Source of the DNA: Acanthamoeba lenticulata
Taxonomy: Eukaryota > Discosea > Longamoebia > Acanthamoebidae
Direction of reading: 5' to 3'
Assembly (NCBI GenBank): GCA_002179805.1
Contig: NAVB01000005.1
Location: 1-64,000, forward strand
Length of the DNA stretch: 64,000 nucleotides
Shown here: positions 34,350-47,162 of the stretch, in pieces
Layout: each line of letters opens with the position of its first letter
Position numbering within the stretch: the first letter of the stretch is position 1
The notes under the pieces: model-generated
Database searches by the model: none
Told to the model about the DNA's origin: nothing
The model's input: only the letters and a program-made list of their open reading frames with translations
Translations under genes and position numbers: made by a program

Positions 34350-37300
34350 ATGAAGAGGGCAAGCGAAGAAGGTGAGGGGAAGGAGGCCTTGGCCTCGCCA
34401 AAGCCGCTGAAGAAAAAAGAGCTCACCAGGAGCGAGGGCGAGCTGACGCGGTCTGCGTCATCTTCGACAGTCGCGGCATATGAAGAACCCTCCACCGGCG
34501 GCAACGGGACAGACAGTGAGCCAAAGAAGAAAAAGAAAAAGAAAAAGAAGGACAACCCGCGTCTGCTGGAATTGAGCAAATCGTCAACAACGCTGGGGCG
34601 AAATGTGGGCTCCTACTCGTCATCCTCCTCATCGATTATTAGGGCAGGCGACTCCAGCCCCAGCACACCAAAGAAGCCAAAAAAGAAAGAGCAGTCTCGC
34701 CCAATCGTCCGTGTCTGCTCGGAGACAACGCTCAATCCAGCCAAGAGCGCCATAGAGAGGATGCGTACCTATGAGAGCAACCTTTTTCAATCGTCAGACT
34801 CTGTGCTCGAGCCTCCAACTGTCAAGTCTCCATCCTCGTCCTCCTCTCGTTCACCGACCGCGCCCGCTAAAGAGTCTGTAAGCGTCTCTGAAGCTACCCT
34901 AGACGAAGAAGAGGCGCTCAACCTAAGCCGCCTTGCAAGTTGTGAGCTCGCTTCGCTGCCCGAGTCGGGCGAGTCTTCGCGCCACGCCAGCCGCGATGAC
35001 AACGACAAGCCTTTGCCCGACGAGGTACACCGGCTCGTGCACTTGCAGCACGTGAGAGCAGCGCGTGTCTAACTGATCTTGCTGAACGATGAATAGGCCT
35101 TGGCTGTGGTTCAGCGATGCATGGCAGTGCTGTTGGGTGTCGATCAGTTGTCCATGAGCATCCCTGGTGCGTTCAATACTCTGCTTGAGCTCGGGCTCGA
35201 ATACGAGACCATCGGCAAGGCGCCCACTTTTCCTCGTGTGCAATTCATGGCTTGGTACCTGCGCCTATACACATCTCTCCCCCTTGGCTTATATTCATTG
35301 TCTTACTTCATGACACGTCGCAGCATGCGACAATACATGCTGTACTCTACGCGCAACATCCGATCCACGGCGTTGTACTGCATGCATCTTTTTGTGCGGG
35401 ATGTGCTGCTCTTTCAAGACCTGCTAGACAGCTGCCTCCACTACTTGATCGCTCAGTTCGTCTTCCTTCTTACGCGCGGCTGCGTAGCTATGCCTCTCAT
35501 TGCTTGTTGTCGCTAGGTCTCTGGAGCGGGACTCGGGCGGCTCGCTGGAGAGAATGCAAGCGCTCAAGCTGATTCGAACCCTCAACTCTATCAGCCCCAC
35601 ACTCATGCCTCGCTGTTTAGTTCAGGTTCGCTTAACTCGCTTCCCTTTCATTTACACTTGAAGAGTCCTAATAGTTTCGGCTCCGCTCAGTCGCTAGTTG
35701 CGGTGGCACGGGAGGAAGGCCCCAAGGGAGATATCCTCTGTTCAGCCTGCCTGCTGGCACTCGCAGAGATTGGTTCGGCGCGCCACCATGATTCGATTTG
35801 AAGGTGGGAAGGGTGTTGACAAACGCTCTTGTGTGCTCCTCGCTAGCGATCGGCAATCCTGCAATCGTAGCACTGTGTAATGGGATCCCACTACTGGTAG
35901 CAGCCACTGTGTCCCACCTCCACACGGTACCAATCGTGCTTCCTCTCGTCTGTGTCGCTATGGTTGTAGGCGCTTAATCGCCTCTATGGTACTCTGCCAA
36001 CTTCAGGACATCCGCGAACCGTTGGTGATGTGCATGCTCTACCTGCTGAACGAAGCCGACATACGGAAATACATCCGACCTCGAATCGACATCCGCGTAC
36101 GCGGCCCTTGTCCACGATTCTCAACCTTTTGTACATTTGGTCTGACCTCCAATACCGTGCAGCTTCTCTTCTCGCCCCTCACCGACACGTTTCACTTGCC
36201 TAGGGGAAGCTACCCGCTCGAGCAGATCACCATATGGGACTCATGCATCAAGGCCATCTGCCTCATGCTAAAGAGGTGCGCTTCATTTTTTCCTAGAGGG
36301 TCTTTGTCCACTTAGTGATGTGCCTCACCTCACGGCCTTCCCCATAGCTGGACGGGCATGATCTATTTGGCGTCGGATCAACAGGGTTTGAAGACTTTTG
36401 TCGACGCCCTCCGATTACCCCACCCCGAGCTTCATGTACGTCGTTGGTTGCGTCGAGGCATCACGGACCAGCACTAATGATAGTGTGCTCACAGGAGCTC
36501 ATCTTGGATGCACTGCACCTGCTCTTCCGCATTCCGCGAGCGACCATGACCCGAACGGGCGTCGGCTGGCGCGGCTCGCACTCAGAAAGGTAAGAAAGCA
36601 CATGATGTGGCAACCTCGACACCGCTTGGCTAATGCTCTGTGGATGTCATCTTGCAGTCCCGAGCAGACCTCTGAGGAAGCACAGCGAGCCAATTTGATC
36701 GACAATTATCTGTCGGCGTTCTTGATGACCTTCATTAGCTGCGGCCTGCTCGAGGTGTTGGTCGAACTGGGAAAGACCCAGGACAGCAGCCCACGCAAGC
36801 TAGACGAAAAGGCGCTCACGCTGCTGGGCGAGATTCTCCATTTGTCGGATGTTCTCATGCCCGCTTCCCAGTGTGCCGCCATTCAGGTCCGTGGCTACTC
36901 TTAGTGCTTCCCTAGCATGACAGCAAGAGGCTTACCTCCTTTCCACGTTTCACCTTGCAGGCGCTGCCGACGCTGATCATCTCCGCCGTATCGTTCAACC
37001 GCAAAAACGGCGTCTGGTGCGTGGCGTCAGAGATGGTCAACTCGCTCCACCAGTACTCCAATACCAGGTATGCAGCCCTCCACGCATGATCCACCTCTAG
37101 TACCATGAGGTTCTGGGGAAAGACTTAAACTGTTTCTCGTGCGCCAGGGTCGAGGAGGACTCGCTCGCTTCGCCAGATGCACCACAAGCAACGCAAGGCT
37201 GGCGTCGGCTTCAGGTACGGCTTGAAGTCGATCAACCCGCCTCTACTCAAGTGCTGAGATCGAGCGCTCTCTTGTAAACTTGCAGCAAAAGGACCGACGG

Positions 37301-40159
37301 CTGGACCGTATCGACGCGATCAAGCGGAAAATGGACTGGGATATGGACACCCGTCAGCTCATGATCAAGTTGCAGAACACGGGTGTGCTGACGACGAAAG
37401 AGTATACCAAGTGGGCGTGGGACACCATTTCCGAGGTTTTAGAAGGTCCACTCAGGTACAGAAGGCACACCATTGTCATCAGCTGCCCCGTCACGATCTT
37501 GTTCACTCAACGCAACGCGTGACTTTCAACGCGACAGGAACCCTGTACATACGGACTACACCAAGTCCAGGACCAATTTTTTCGAGCGGCTGCTCACCTT
37601 CTTCCGACCTTCCTCCTATCAATTCTCCACCTTGCCCTGGTCTCACGTACGTCTCACATCCTCGTTGCATCAACAAGGCCACCGCTGATGTTGTTGTGTG
37701 GAACCGCGGAGCAGGATAACTGCCAGAAGTACGTCCGAGTGGCTTGCCAGACGCTCGAAGTATTACTGAAGCTTGAGGCGGACAACATCGGCGCCAAATT
37801 TTTGAAGTCAGATCCGCTCTTTTCTGAGATCTCTGCCATCCTTCAGGCCGTCGCGGAGAAGGTCCTCCCCCCTTTTCTGGGTGTCGCTTGCCTTCCGGAC
37901 AATTCTCACAAATAAGCTTCCAACAGACGGACGACCCTCTTGGGGCACTCCTGTTGACCGATCCACCATGCAGCAACATGTCTTGTGAATATTTCTCGCT
38001 TATTGGCACCTTGTCTTCAACCCACGAGGGTACGCTGCTCTCTTGTTCCTTCGTGCTGATCCTTCTCGGCTGAGTCTTCTCGCTCTGTCCATCAGGATTG
38101 GAATTCTTGAAAGGCACCAAAATCTTCAACTGGCTGAAGACGCTCTCGGAGCAACAAGGCCAGGACCCGCTCCGCAAGCGGGTGTTGATGTGCCTCGACT
38201 ACAACATGCCCACGGGCCCCGCCCGGCCGTTACTTCGCGGCTGCCTCCGCTCGCGCTCGATGGTACCCCCTCTTCCGCCCGTTCATTCGATACATCAACA
38301 CGCGGTGTGCTCATATGCAAGTGGCCCGTAGGTCGTGCGAGCGCTGGCTACAAAGCACATGCGAACGCTGTTGCGTGCTGGAGTGTCCAACTTCAGCGTG
38401 TGGGCCATCGACTTCCTCGTCGAGCGGGTACGTCCACGAGTGCCGCTGTTTGTTGTACACTATACTGACGGCTTTGAATTGCGCGCCATGGGCGCATTCC
38501 AGTTGGCCGACGAGGATCGGCAGGTGAGCCACGAGGCCCTCAGTGTACTGGATGAGGCGAGCGACAACATTGAGTGCCTGGTATGCTCCCTTCCCTTCCC
38601 TTCCCTGTCCTTCTCACAGTTGCCATGGCACTGATCTCCGCCAACGTTTCGTCAACTAGAAATCGTTCATCGAGAAAAAGCCCAAGGGACTAAGGCGGAT
38701 GGGTAAAGAGGGCAAGAACATGCTCATCAGGTTCCTGTCGATCGACGCAGGCTTCGACTACCTCGAGGAGATCAATTTTATCGAACCGGAGATGGAACTC
38801 TGGCGAACATCGCTGGTACCACCCCAACTCTCTTCTAACCGACAGCAATTTATTGATTGCGACGTGCGCGCGGGCAAAATAGAACATCCAATACGCGGTA
38901 GACATCGAGGCCAGCCTGGACGAGGCCTTCTCCGAGAACGTGTACATGAACGCCGGGTACGCGAACTTGGGACGCGACTTTGACCTCAACTTTTGGCTAA
39001 CATCCACCCATCGCCGCAGAAAAAAGTCAGTGATTCCACCGCCGCACATGTATGGTGCTCTGGCCAAGACTGAGAAGGGATGCGCGTACGTGGCCCTCCC
39101 GTTTCCACACGAACTCATGGCCAGCCATGCTCACAATCTTTATACGTCCGTCTACCACAGGTTCTTGAAGAAGGGCAAGTACCTGGACGCAGTGTGGGCC
39201 ATGCTCATCGACAACTCCGCCCCGCCTCTCGCCAGGAGGGCCGCTCTGTGGGCTGTGGTACGTGCCGGTTGATCTCATTCTCCCCTAGAGTCTTCTCCTC
39301 ACTTTACGTTACGCGCAGGGCCACGTGGGCGAGTCAGAGACCGGACTGACCTTCCTGGAGCAGCACAACGCCATCGCCTACATCGCCAACCTCACCGTGA
39401 CGGCCGACAATCTGGCCCTCCGCGGAACGTGCTTCTTCGTGCTGGGCTTGCTGTCCCGCACCGAGCGCGGCAAACAAATTTTGAGCACGCTGGGCTGGGA
39501 GACCCCGAGAACGAGGAAGACCAACACCATCTGCATGCCCAAGGACATCACTTCCTGCTTCATCCTCCCGGTGCGTCCCCCTCCTTTCCTTCTTCTCGTG
39601 TTTCATTCATTGTGTGGACTCACATGCTCGGCCTAGATGAAGGAGCAGGACTACCAGGGCTCGTGGGCAGCGCAGCCAAGCGTCAACCACATGGTGTGCC
39701 GCTACAGGCTGAGTGACCAGCGGCATGCTATCATCGCGCAGATCTGCCTCCTGGCCAGCGGCCTCACCTACAAGAGCGCCATTCAGAACCTCAAGCGGTG
39801 GCGCACGAAGCACCCGGAGATGTTCCTGTCCCACTCGCTCGTGGCCAACATCTACCGCGCGCTGGAGACCTACGGCTTCGGCATCACTGCGAGACGTTTT
39901 ATCTACAGCCTCATCGAGGGCGCCGCCAACAACGACGAGTTCTGGATGGCCGTGTACTCACCCTTCTTCTTGAACATGCACTTGAGATGTTCACCCTCTT
40001 CTCATCGCCTCCATGAAACAAACACAAACGAGCAGGCAGCGGTATCTGCGAGGCACCGCGGCCGCGCGCCCAGTCGTCGAAGTCGCGGCTATGGCCGACT
40101 CGTCGATGGCCAGCAGCGAGGATTGCGCCGAGCCTCGCGTCTTCCCACCCTCACTGTAA
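34350..40159 (+). CDS. RICTOR: Rictor / Pianissimo, TORC2 subunit
   Basis: Scaffold subunit of target-of-rapamycin complex 2. The ATG at 34350 opens a ~240-residue Ser/Lys-rich, poorly conserved N-terminus (poly-Lys at ~34530). Helical Rictor_N follows (RQYMLYSTRNIRSTALYCMH, SRSLERDSGGSLERMQALKL). The Rictor_M region is marked by LITLQ-type helices and KWAWDTISEVLEGPLRYR ... FFERLLTFFRPSSYQF. A RasGEF_N_2-like block (EYFSLIGTLSS ... LEFLKGTKIFNWLKTL) comes next. Rictor_V is very clear: RAALWAVGHVGESETGLTFL, LALRGTCFFVLGLLSRTERG and QILSTLGWETPRTRKTNTI. Roughly twenty introns. The likely last exon ends EPRVFPPSL at TAA 40157-40159. Individual exon borders in 35.5-37.3 kb are approximate. Confidence 0.88.
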
Positions 40160-40269
40160 CGATCTCGCCCATCTGTCCCCCTGATCCAACAACAAGACAC
40201 AACACAACACAACCAACAACAACAACAAACAAGGAGTCTCTTCTTCTGTAGACAATCAAGAGTCTTGGC

Positions 40270-41139
40270 TCAGAGGCCGCGCACGGTGGTGTGGAGAGCC
40301 GAGGGCTCGAACCACACGTAGACGCCGGCGCCCAGGGCCGCGTCGACGCGCTCTCGGAATCGCACCAAGGCGGCGGGCATGGGCTGCGGCAGCTCAAACA
40401 CCAGCGTGCTGCCCACCTGTGCGGGTTGCCAGAAGAAGCTCTTGTCAGCGTGGGGAGATGAAGAAGGGCTTTGATTGAGCGCGTACGCGAGGGCCGCGGT
40501 AGTGCGAGGCCCTGTTGCGGCCCGTTGCCACTCGGTCGATGTAGCGGTCAAGTAGCGCTTCATCAAACTCTGCCACCACGTTGCGCACCTTTTGCTCTTC
40601 TTCTTGTCTGGAGGTGGTGAGCACGGCATACCATGGCAATGATGACTATCTCATGTATTGGGAAGCATACCCGACCTCGGTGACGATGGGGCTGGTGTGG
40701 TCTAGGTTGATGGGGTGGACGGTGAGCCTCTTCTCGAGGGAAGTGCAGCAGTAGATCACCACGGCCAACTGCTCCACACGGAACGGTGTCTCGTCGGGGA
40801 GCAAGCCGTTACACTCGTCGCACACACGCTTGAGGACGCGCAGCTGGTCGAGAGTGAGCGGCGGTGCATCGTCAGCCAGCGCTCCAAGCGTGGTCTTGGG
40901 CCACTTGCTGCCTGGGTTCTCTGTGCCACAGCCTCCTCCATCAGCAACCATGCCAGCACCACTTGAAGAACCAACCAACCTGGTGGCAGTTCGGGGAAGT
41001 GCTGGCCAATGCGTTCTTTTAGGTCCGCCAAAGGGCGAGGAAAGCCACGGTAGGCCAGTGTCAGCACGCCGTCCCAGGCCACCATGAACGCCCACGGCCG
41101 CAGCTCCGTCCTTGGCGTGCTGCGCACCAGCTCGTCCAT
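40270..41139 (-). CDS. Conserved protein of unknown function with C-terminal HTTV motif
   Basis: I do not recognise a named family. About five exons from ATG 41139: MDELVRSTPRTELRPWAFMV, LAYRGFPRPLADLKERIGQ, NPGSKWPKTTLGAL, LPDETPFRVEQLAVVIYCC, HPINLDHTSPIVTE, VRNVVAEFDEALLDRYI, and a last exon STLVFELPQPMPAALVRF ending FEPSALHTTVRGL at TGA 40270-40272. The final H-T-T-V after a beta-strand recalls one HxT/S motif of 2H phosphoesterases, but only one such motif is obvious. The order and conservation look like a soluble enzyme. It diverges from PITRM1 with 100 bases between start codons, and its stop faces that of Rictor. Confidence 0.65.
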
Positions 41140-41239
41140 GCCAGATAAAAATAAGAAGAATTTGTTTTCTTTTTCTTTCTCCGTCTCGCCGCGAGAAACT
41201 CATTTTACTGGAAACGCGGCGGAGCGTCAGTTGCGGAAG

Positions 41240-44200
41240 ATGAAGAGGTTGCTCACATCCACGGCACGAAGTAGAGCTGCGTCGCTGGCGCCAGTGGTGC
41301 GCACATCATGGAAGAGCGCTGCATCGCTGGGCGCGCGTTCGGCAACGGGTCTCCTGCGCAGCTCTGGATCGGCCGCCAATTTGAGTCATCGTGGTTGGGC
41401 TACTCAAGCCACGGCAGCTCCTTCTTCTGTGCACACGACGCAGGACTTTAGTAGCGTCAAGAGAGGCAACGGTATGGTGTCTTTGTGTAACCATCACTTT
41501 ACACGATTTCCCTCTCCATCGCATACTGAGGGTGTGTTCTGTAGAGCGGGAGAAGCCATCGTTGAGCGTGGGCGACCAGCTGCACGGGTTCCGTGTGCTC
41601 AAGGTTTGCGCCCCTTTTGAGACACACCTCCTAAGGTTGGGCTCACGTGATGCTGCGTTGGTGCTGGTGTAGGTTGTGCCGATCCCCGAGCGCAACTTCA
41701 TGACCTACCAACTGGTCCACGAGAAGACCGGTGCACGTTTGTTCCACGTCGACTGCAGCGACACCAATAACGTCTTTTGGTTCGCGTTCCACCCTTATGA
41801 GCTTCGTTGCATGTGTGCTGATGAGCCGTGCATGCGCGTTTCATCACCGTCATAGTGTCACGTTCAAGACCGTCCCGACGGATTCGACAGGCGTGGCGCA
41901 CATCCTGGAGCACACGACACTGTGCGGGTCAGAAAAGTATCCCGTGCGCGATCCCTTCTTCAACATGCTCAAGCGGAGCTTGAACACCTACATGAACGCC
42001 TACACCGGTACGCCACGGTCATCACCATCACGCGCTTGTGGTTCTGCACCGCCTGGCTCACCGCGCTTGTTGGCTTGGGATTCAGCACCGGACCACACGT
42101 CGTATCCGTTCTCGACCCAGAACGTGAAGGACTACTACAACCTCCTGTCGGTCTACCTCGACGCCACCTTCTTCCCCAAGCTGGAGCCTTTTGACTTCAT
42201 GCAGGAGGGCCACCGCCTCGAATTTGAGAAGCTCGACGGTCCGTCTCCCTTTCGTTTCTCCCTCCCTTCCTTCAAAGTCAGCATGCTGACGTCTCTTGGC
42301 ATAACGTTGGACACATGCCAGACGCGTCGTCGCCGCTCAAGTTCAAGGGCGTTGTCTACAACGAGATGAAGGGTGCCATGGTAGGACCTACTTCCCCCCT
42401 CTTTTCCCTCACATAATGTGGAGGCACCAATCGAGCTGACCTCTTGCTTGCTTGCTTGTTGATGATGATGATGATGATCAGTCCGAGGGAGACTCGATCT
42501 TCTACCAGGCGCTGCACTCGAACCTGTTTTCGCGGACCACCTACAAGAACAACTCGGGCGGCGACCCGCGCTACATCCCCGACCTGACCTACGAGCAGCT
42601 GCGCGAGTTCCACCAAAGCCACTACCACCCGTCCAACGCTTGGTTCTACACCTATGGCGACCTGTCGCTGGAGCAGCGGCTGCAGCACATCAACGAGCAC
42701 GTCCTGTCGCGCTTCTCGCAGATCGACCCCGGCACGGAGCTCGCCGACGAGGTCCGCCTCGCGCAGCCCAAGCGCGTGGAGGCCTTTTACCCGCCAAGCG
42801 GTCCGTACACCGCCATGCCACGTCACGCTGACGTCACCTGACGCCCTTCTCCCTTCCAGCTGGGTCGGACCCGAAGCGCCAGGGCAAGTTCTCGGTGGCG
42901 TGGCTCACGAACAAGACCACGGACCCGTTTGAGAGCATGAGCATGAACCTGCTCTCACGGCTCCTCCTGAACGGACCCAACGCGCCCATGTACAAGGCCC
43001 TCATCGACACCAACATCGGTGCGCTCCCGAGCCCGGTCCTGCTCCGCTGCCGCAGCTGCGGGCTCACTCTGGTTTGTGCAGGACTCGATTATGCGCCGGC
43101 CACGGGCTATGACTCGGGCGCCAGGGAGGCCCCGTTTGGAATCGGCCTGAGCGGCATCGCCGAGAAGGATGCGTCCAAGGTATCGTGTCGGCCTTTTCAT
43201 TGGGTCACTAGATGGGGCTGACGCGCTCTTCGCACAGGTGGAGGAGAGCATCATGTCGACCCTCAGGCAGGTCGCCCAGGAGGGCTTCCCCGAGGAGCGC
43301 ATCCAATCGGTTCTCCACCAGATTGAGCTCTCCCAGAAACACGTACGTATCGTGTTGTCCTCTTATGTGCGCTCGGCAGACGCCTCTGGTTCACCCTCGA
43401 GCGCGGCGATTGTGGCGTGCGCAGGTGACCACCGACTTTGGCATGACCGTCGGCCACGCCATCAACTACTCATGGATTCACGGCGCCGATCCCGCCGAAG
43501 TCCTCTCCCTTAACAAGAAACTCGAGCGACTGAAGGCCGAGCTGGCGGCGGGTCCCTACTTCCAGAACAAGGTCCAGCAGTACTTCCTCGACAACCCGCA
43601 CATGGTCTACCTCCTCATGAAACCCGGTTCGTCCCCATGCTTCACGCTTTGGGTCGCTTTGCTTGTAAGGTTGCTGCTGACGTCAGCGCTTGGGGGCGGG
43701 ATACTCAAGACGAGAAGTATCTGGAGAAGCTGGACAAGGAGGAGCAGGCTCGGCTCGAGAAGATCCGCGCGTCGCTCTCGCAGCAGACCATCGACGACAT
43801 CGTGGCCAAGGCCCGCATTCTCAAGCAGCGTCAGGAGCAGGAGCAGAGTGCGCAGCCTCCTCCCCTTTCTCCCCTTTCCTTGGCCTGTGATGAAGGAGGC
43901 GTGCCTAACCATCAACCATGCGGTGGTTGTGCTTGGGCCACACAGACGTGTCCATCCTCCCGACGCTGCATGTGTCTGACATCCCGCGGCAGGCGCCCAA
44001 CAAGGACACCAAGGTGGAGCGCAAGAGCATCGGCCTTGCCCAGAATCATCAACAGCAAAAGCAGCAGGAAGTGCCGCTGATGTCGGTACCGCAGCCAACC
44101 AACGGCCTGACCTACCTGCGCGGGGTGTTGTCCCTCCACGGGTTGCCCGAGGAGCTGCAGCCCTACGTGCCGCTCTTCTGCAGCACCATGGCCAGCATGG

Positions 44201-46048
44201 GCGCCGGCGACATGGACTACCGCCAGCTGGCTCAGCAGATCGAGGCCCACACCGGCGGCATCGAGTTCTCGCCCGTCTGCGTCACCCACCACTCTGGTCC
44301 GCCCCTCTGCCTCGCGCTTCTCGCCGCCATTGAGCCGCTCATGGCTTCGTTATCGTTCGCGCAATGACAACAACAACAGACTTGAGCAAGTTCAAGACGG
44401 GAATCTACGTGGCGTCGTACTGCCTGGACCGCAACCTGGACCGCATGTTCGAGCTGCTGCACACGGTGATGTCGAGCCCGCGGTTCGACGACGTGGAGCG
44501 GCTCAAGTCGATCGTCTACGGCAACACGTCCGACATGCAGGAGTCGCTCGTCGAGTCCGGCCACTCCTACGCCCGCGGCCTCGCCGCCTCAGTCTTTGCG
44601 CGCCCCAACGTAACGTGTCCACCGCCATCACGCCCAGGCCATTGGCTGCTGCTCACACTCGTCAAAAAAACACGACACACAGGCGCTGCAAGAGACGTGG
44701 TCGGGCATCTCGCAGGTTACCCTCATGCAACAGCTGGCCCAGAGCGAGGACCTCGCCAGCGTCGTCCCGAAGCTCAAGGTCGGGACTCTCTTTCACATGC
44801 GCAAGCTCCGTCGTTCCAAGCTTGACGGATCCTCTCGTGTGCTTTCTCACTCACACGCCGCACAACACAGGCGATCGCCGCGCACGTGTTGGACGCGGCG
44901 CGCATGCGGTGCAGCATCGTGGGCGAGGAGGCCTCCCTGCCCAAGGCTGAGCGCAAGCTGGGCGAGCTCCTGGGCAGCCTCCGCAGCCCGACCTCGCAGC
45001 CCGACACTGTCGAGTACCACGTACATTACCACCATCGCCAGCCGCCGCTTGTCTTCCCCTTAGTCGTGGGGCTCACACACATACGCACATACGCATACGA
45101 ACGCGAGCAGGAATCCGAGTACAAGGCGCTGTCGCGCCCGCACCGGCTGTTCGTGCCCATCCCGGCGCAGGTCAACTTCGTGTCGCAGATCGTGCCCACC
45201 GTGCCCTTCACCCACCCCGACTTTCCCAAGCTCAAGGCACCCTCTCCTCTTTGCCTCCTCTTCTTGATCATCGTCATCACCATCATGCTTTGTTGTTGCT
45301 GCTGCTGCTGCTGCTGACGAGATGATCATGATGATGGTCAGACGCTGGCGAGCCTGGTGTCGTCGTCGTACCTGCACCCGGAGATCAGGGAGAAGGGCGG
45401 GGCCTATGGCAGCGGCGCGATGAGCGGGGAGGGCCTGTGGTCGTTCTACTCCTTCCGCGACCCCAACACGACGCGCACGCTCGACGTCTTTGGGGCCGTG
45501 CGCGAGTGGGTCCACCGCCCGGACGCCTTCAAGGACAAGGACATCGACGAGTCCAAGCTCCGTCTCTTCTCTTCTATCGACCACCCGGTCGCCCCTTCCA
45601 AGCAGGGTCCGCGCTCCAGCCCCCGTCATGAGCCATGATGCGCGATGATGATGATGTTGACGATGAAGGATGTTGATGATGATGGTCCACAGGATCGCTC
45701 GAGTTCACGCACGGCATCACGTGGGAGATGCGGCAGCGGAACCGGGAGGGCATCCTCGACACCACGCGTCGCGACCTCCTCGAGGTGGCTGACAAGTACC
45801 TCGTCCCCGCGCAGGTCCGCCACCCTCACTTCATTGTAACGATGATGATGATGATGATGAAAAAGAAGGGAGATGGGGCTGACAACGGTGGTGATGAGCA
45901 GGAGGGCGCAAGCGGCGGGTCGTTTGCGTCGACCGCCATTTTGGGCAATGCCGCACACAACCCGTTCACGTCAGCCGAGACGCTCAATCTGGGCCTCTCC
46001 TCCGCCGACGGCGTTGTCGCCGAAGGCGAGGAAGAGCGAACAGCCTAA
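41240..46048 (+). CDS. PITRM1: Presequence protease PITRM1/PreP, mitochondrial M16C metallopeptidase
   Basis: Zinc metalloprotease that degrades cleaved targeting peptides in the mitochondrial matrix. The ATG at 41240 gives an Arg/Ser-rich presequence ([20 protein letters not shown]). The body starts at [19 protein letters not shown]. The inverted zinc motif HxxEH is in [14 protein letters not shown], followed by [18 protein letters not shown], the distal glutamate region [31 protein letters not shown] and [20 protein letters not shown]. The C-terminal half includes [34 protein letters not shown], the conserved [11 protein letters not shown] and [18 protein letters not shown]. About eighteen introns. 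Full length for the family, ~1000 residues. At least four late introns carry GAT-repeat tracts. Confidence 0.95.
42461..45901 (+). repeat. GAT/ATG trinucleotide tracts in PITRM1 introns
   Basis: Four introns contain GAT-type runs on the coding strand next to the acceptor: 42461-42480, 45319-45341, 45635-45692 and 45841-45901. The intron at ~45236-45341 also has a CTG run at 45298-45316. The exons between them are ordinary. Confidence 0.75.
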
Positions 46049-46199
46049 GACCGGAGACAACTCCGAAACTCGATGAAGTGGCGGCATCTTCAACTTTATT
46101 TTTTTTTTTATTGTCTGAGGCAACTGGCGGAAGAAAAAGACGGTGCTTGTTCTTCAAGCGCCCAGCACACGTTAGACAGTGCTACTGGATCGGTGGCAG

Positions 46200-47162
46200 A
46201 TGCATGACTCTGGGCCGATGTTGTTGGCGGTCTTGGTCTTCATCACGGGCTGGGCCATGGGAGTGGGCTCGGTAGAGATGTGTGCCTGTCCCAACCCGCC
46301 CGCATACGGCGTGCTTCCGCTCTTCGAGAAGGCCACGTCAGCCCTCTGCAGCGCAGTTCTCTACGCCCCGCCGGAGTTAGACGGGCTCAGCAAGGGCATC
46401 AAGGCCGGCTGCGCCCAGCTGGCCGCCACGGAGCTGCGGGGTACGCTAACACAGGTGTGGGAGCTTGCCTCCACCGCGCAGGAGGTGGTCAACTCTACCT
46501 TCTTGCCCAACTGCCAGCAGGGTCTGGCCCTCCAGCGCCAGTGGGACACCACCCCCGACTCCGCCAGACGAGCAGAGCTGGAAGAGCGGTGGGTCGGCCT
46601 GTTTAATGTGACGGTCCACGTCAGCACCGCTCTTGTCGCCATTCTCGGCCGCTACACCAACACCATGTTCGAGCTGAGGCAGAACCTCTCGACAGCCGCC
46701 GTGGCCGACTTCTCGTCGGACAGCCTCAACGCTTGCTACCAAGTCAACCGCAACCAGACCCAGCTCGAGTCCGAGCTGGCCTACTGGGAGACCGAGCTGA
46801 AGAACTGCAGCGTTCCCGAGGTGTGCACCTATGCCAAGGAGCGCATCGCCAACGTGACGGCGCGCATGAACACGCTGGCGCCATCGGTCCGGTTCTGCGC
46901 CGCCTTCGTGCCACGACTGACGCAGGCCTACCAAGGGTATCGGGAGGTGGACCTCGACCTGCAGCAGCTGACCAACGGCCTGGTGCTGACCCTGCAGAGT
47001 CCGCTTCAGTACGTGGCGACCACGCTGGCGCGCTACTGCGCCACCCTGTCGAGCCCCGTATTTCTCCTCGAAATGACTGTGGTGCTCGCCAACCTCAACG
47101 AGAACATCGACACCGACCTTCTGCGCCGCGACATCTGCACCATCGAAGCTGTGCCGTGCTGA
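46200..47162 (+). CDS. Predicted secreted glycoprotein, single exon, unknown family
   Basis: One uninterrupted frame of 320 residues. The first ATG in frame (46200) opens a signal peptide (MLLAVLVFITGWAMGVGSVE). The mature part is mostly helical, with cysteines in pairs and six N-glycosylation sequons (NST, NVT, NLS, NQT, NCS, NVT) and no transmembrane span or GPI-type tail. Segments such as LQRQWDTTPDSARRAELEER and YREVDLDLQQLTNGLVLTLQ suggest a helical bundle. I cannot assign a family. It is notable for lacking introns among intron-rich neighbours. An AATAAA sits six bases after the stop. Confidence 0.8.
   Translation: MHDSGPMLLAVLVFITGWAMGVGSVEMCACPNPPAYGVLPLFEKATSALCSAVLYAPPELDGLSKGIKAGCAQLAATELRGTLTQVWELASTAQEVVNSTFLPNCQQGLALQRQWDTTPDSARRAELEERWVGLFNVTVHVSTALVAILGRYTNTMFELRQNLSTAAVADFSSDSLNACYQVNRNQTQLESELAYWETELKNCSVPEVCTYAKERIANVTARMNTLAPSVRFCAAFVPRLTQAYQGYREVDLDLQQLTNGLVLTLQSPLQYVATTLARYCATLSSPVFLLEMTVVLANLNENIDTDLLRRDICTIEAVPC

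Noticed and set aside
42461..45901. Trinucleotide runs considered as CRISPR-like or satellite arrays
   Set aside because: The units are 3 bases with no spacers and lie inside introns. They are simple repeats.
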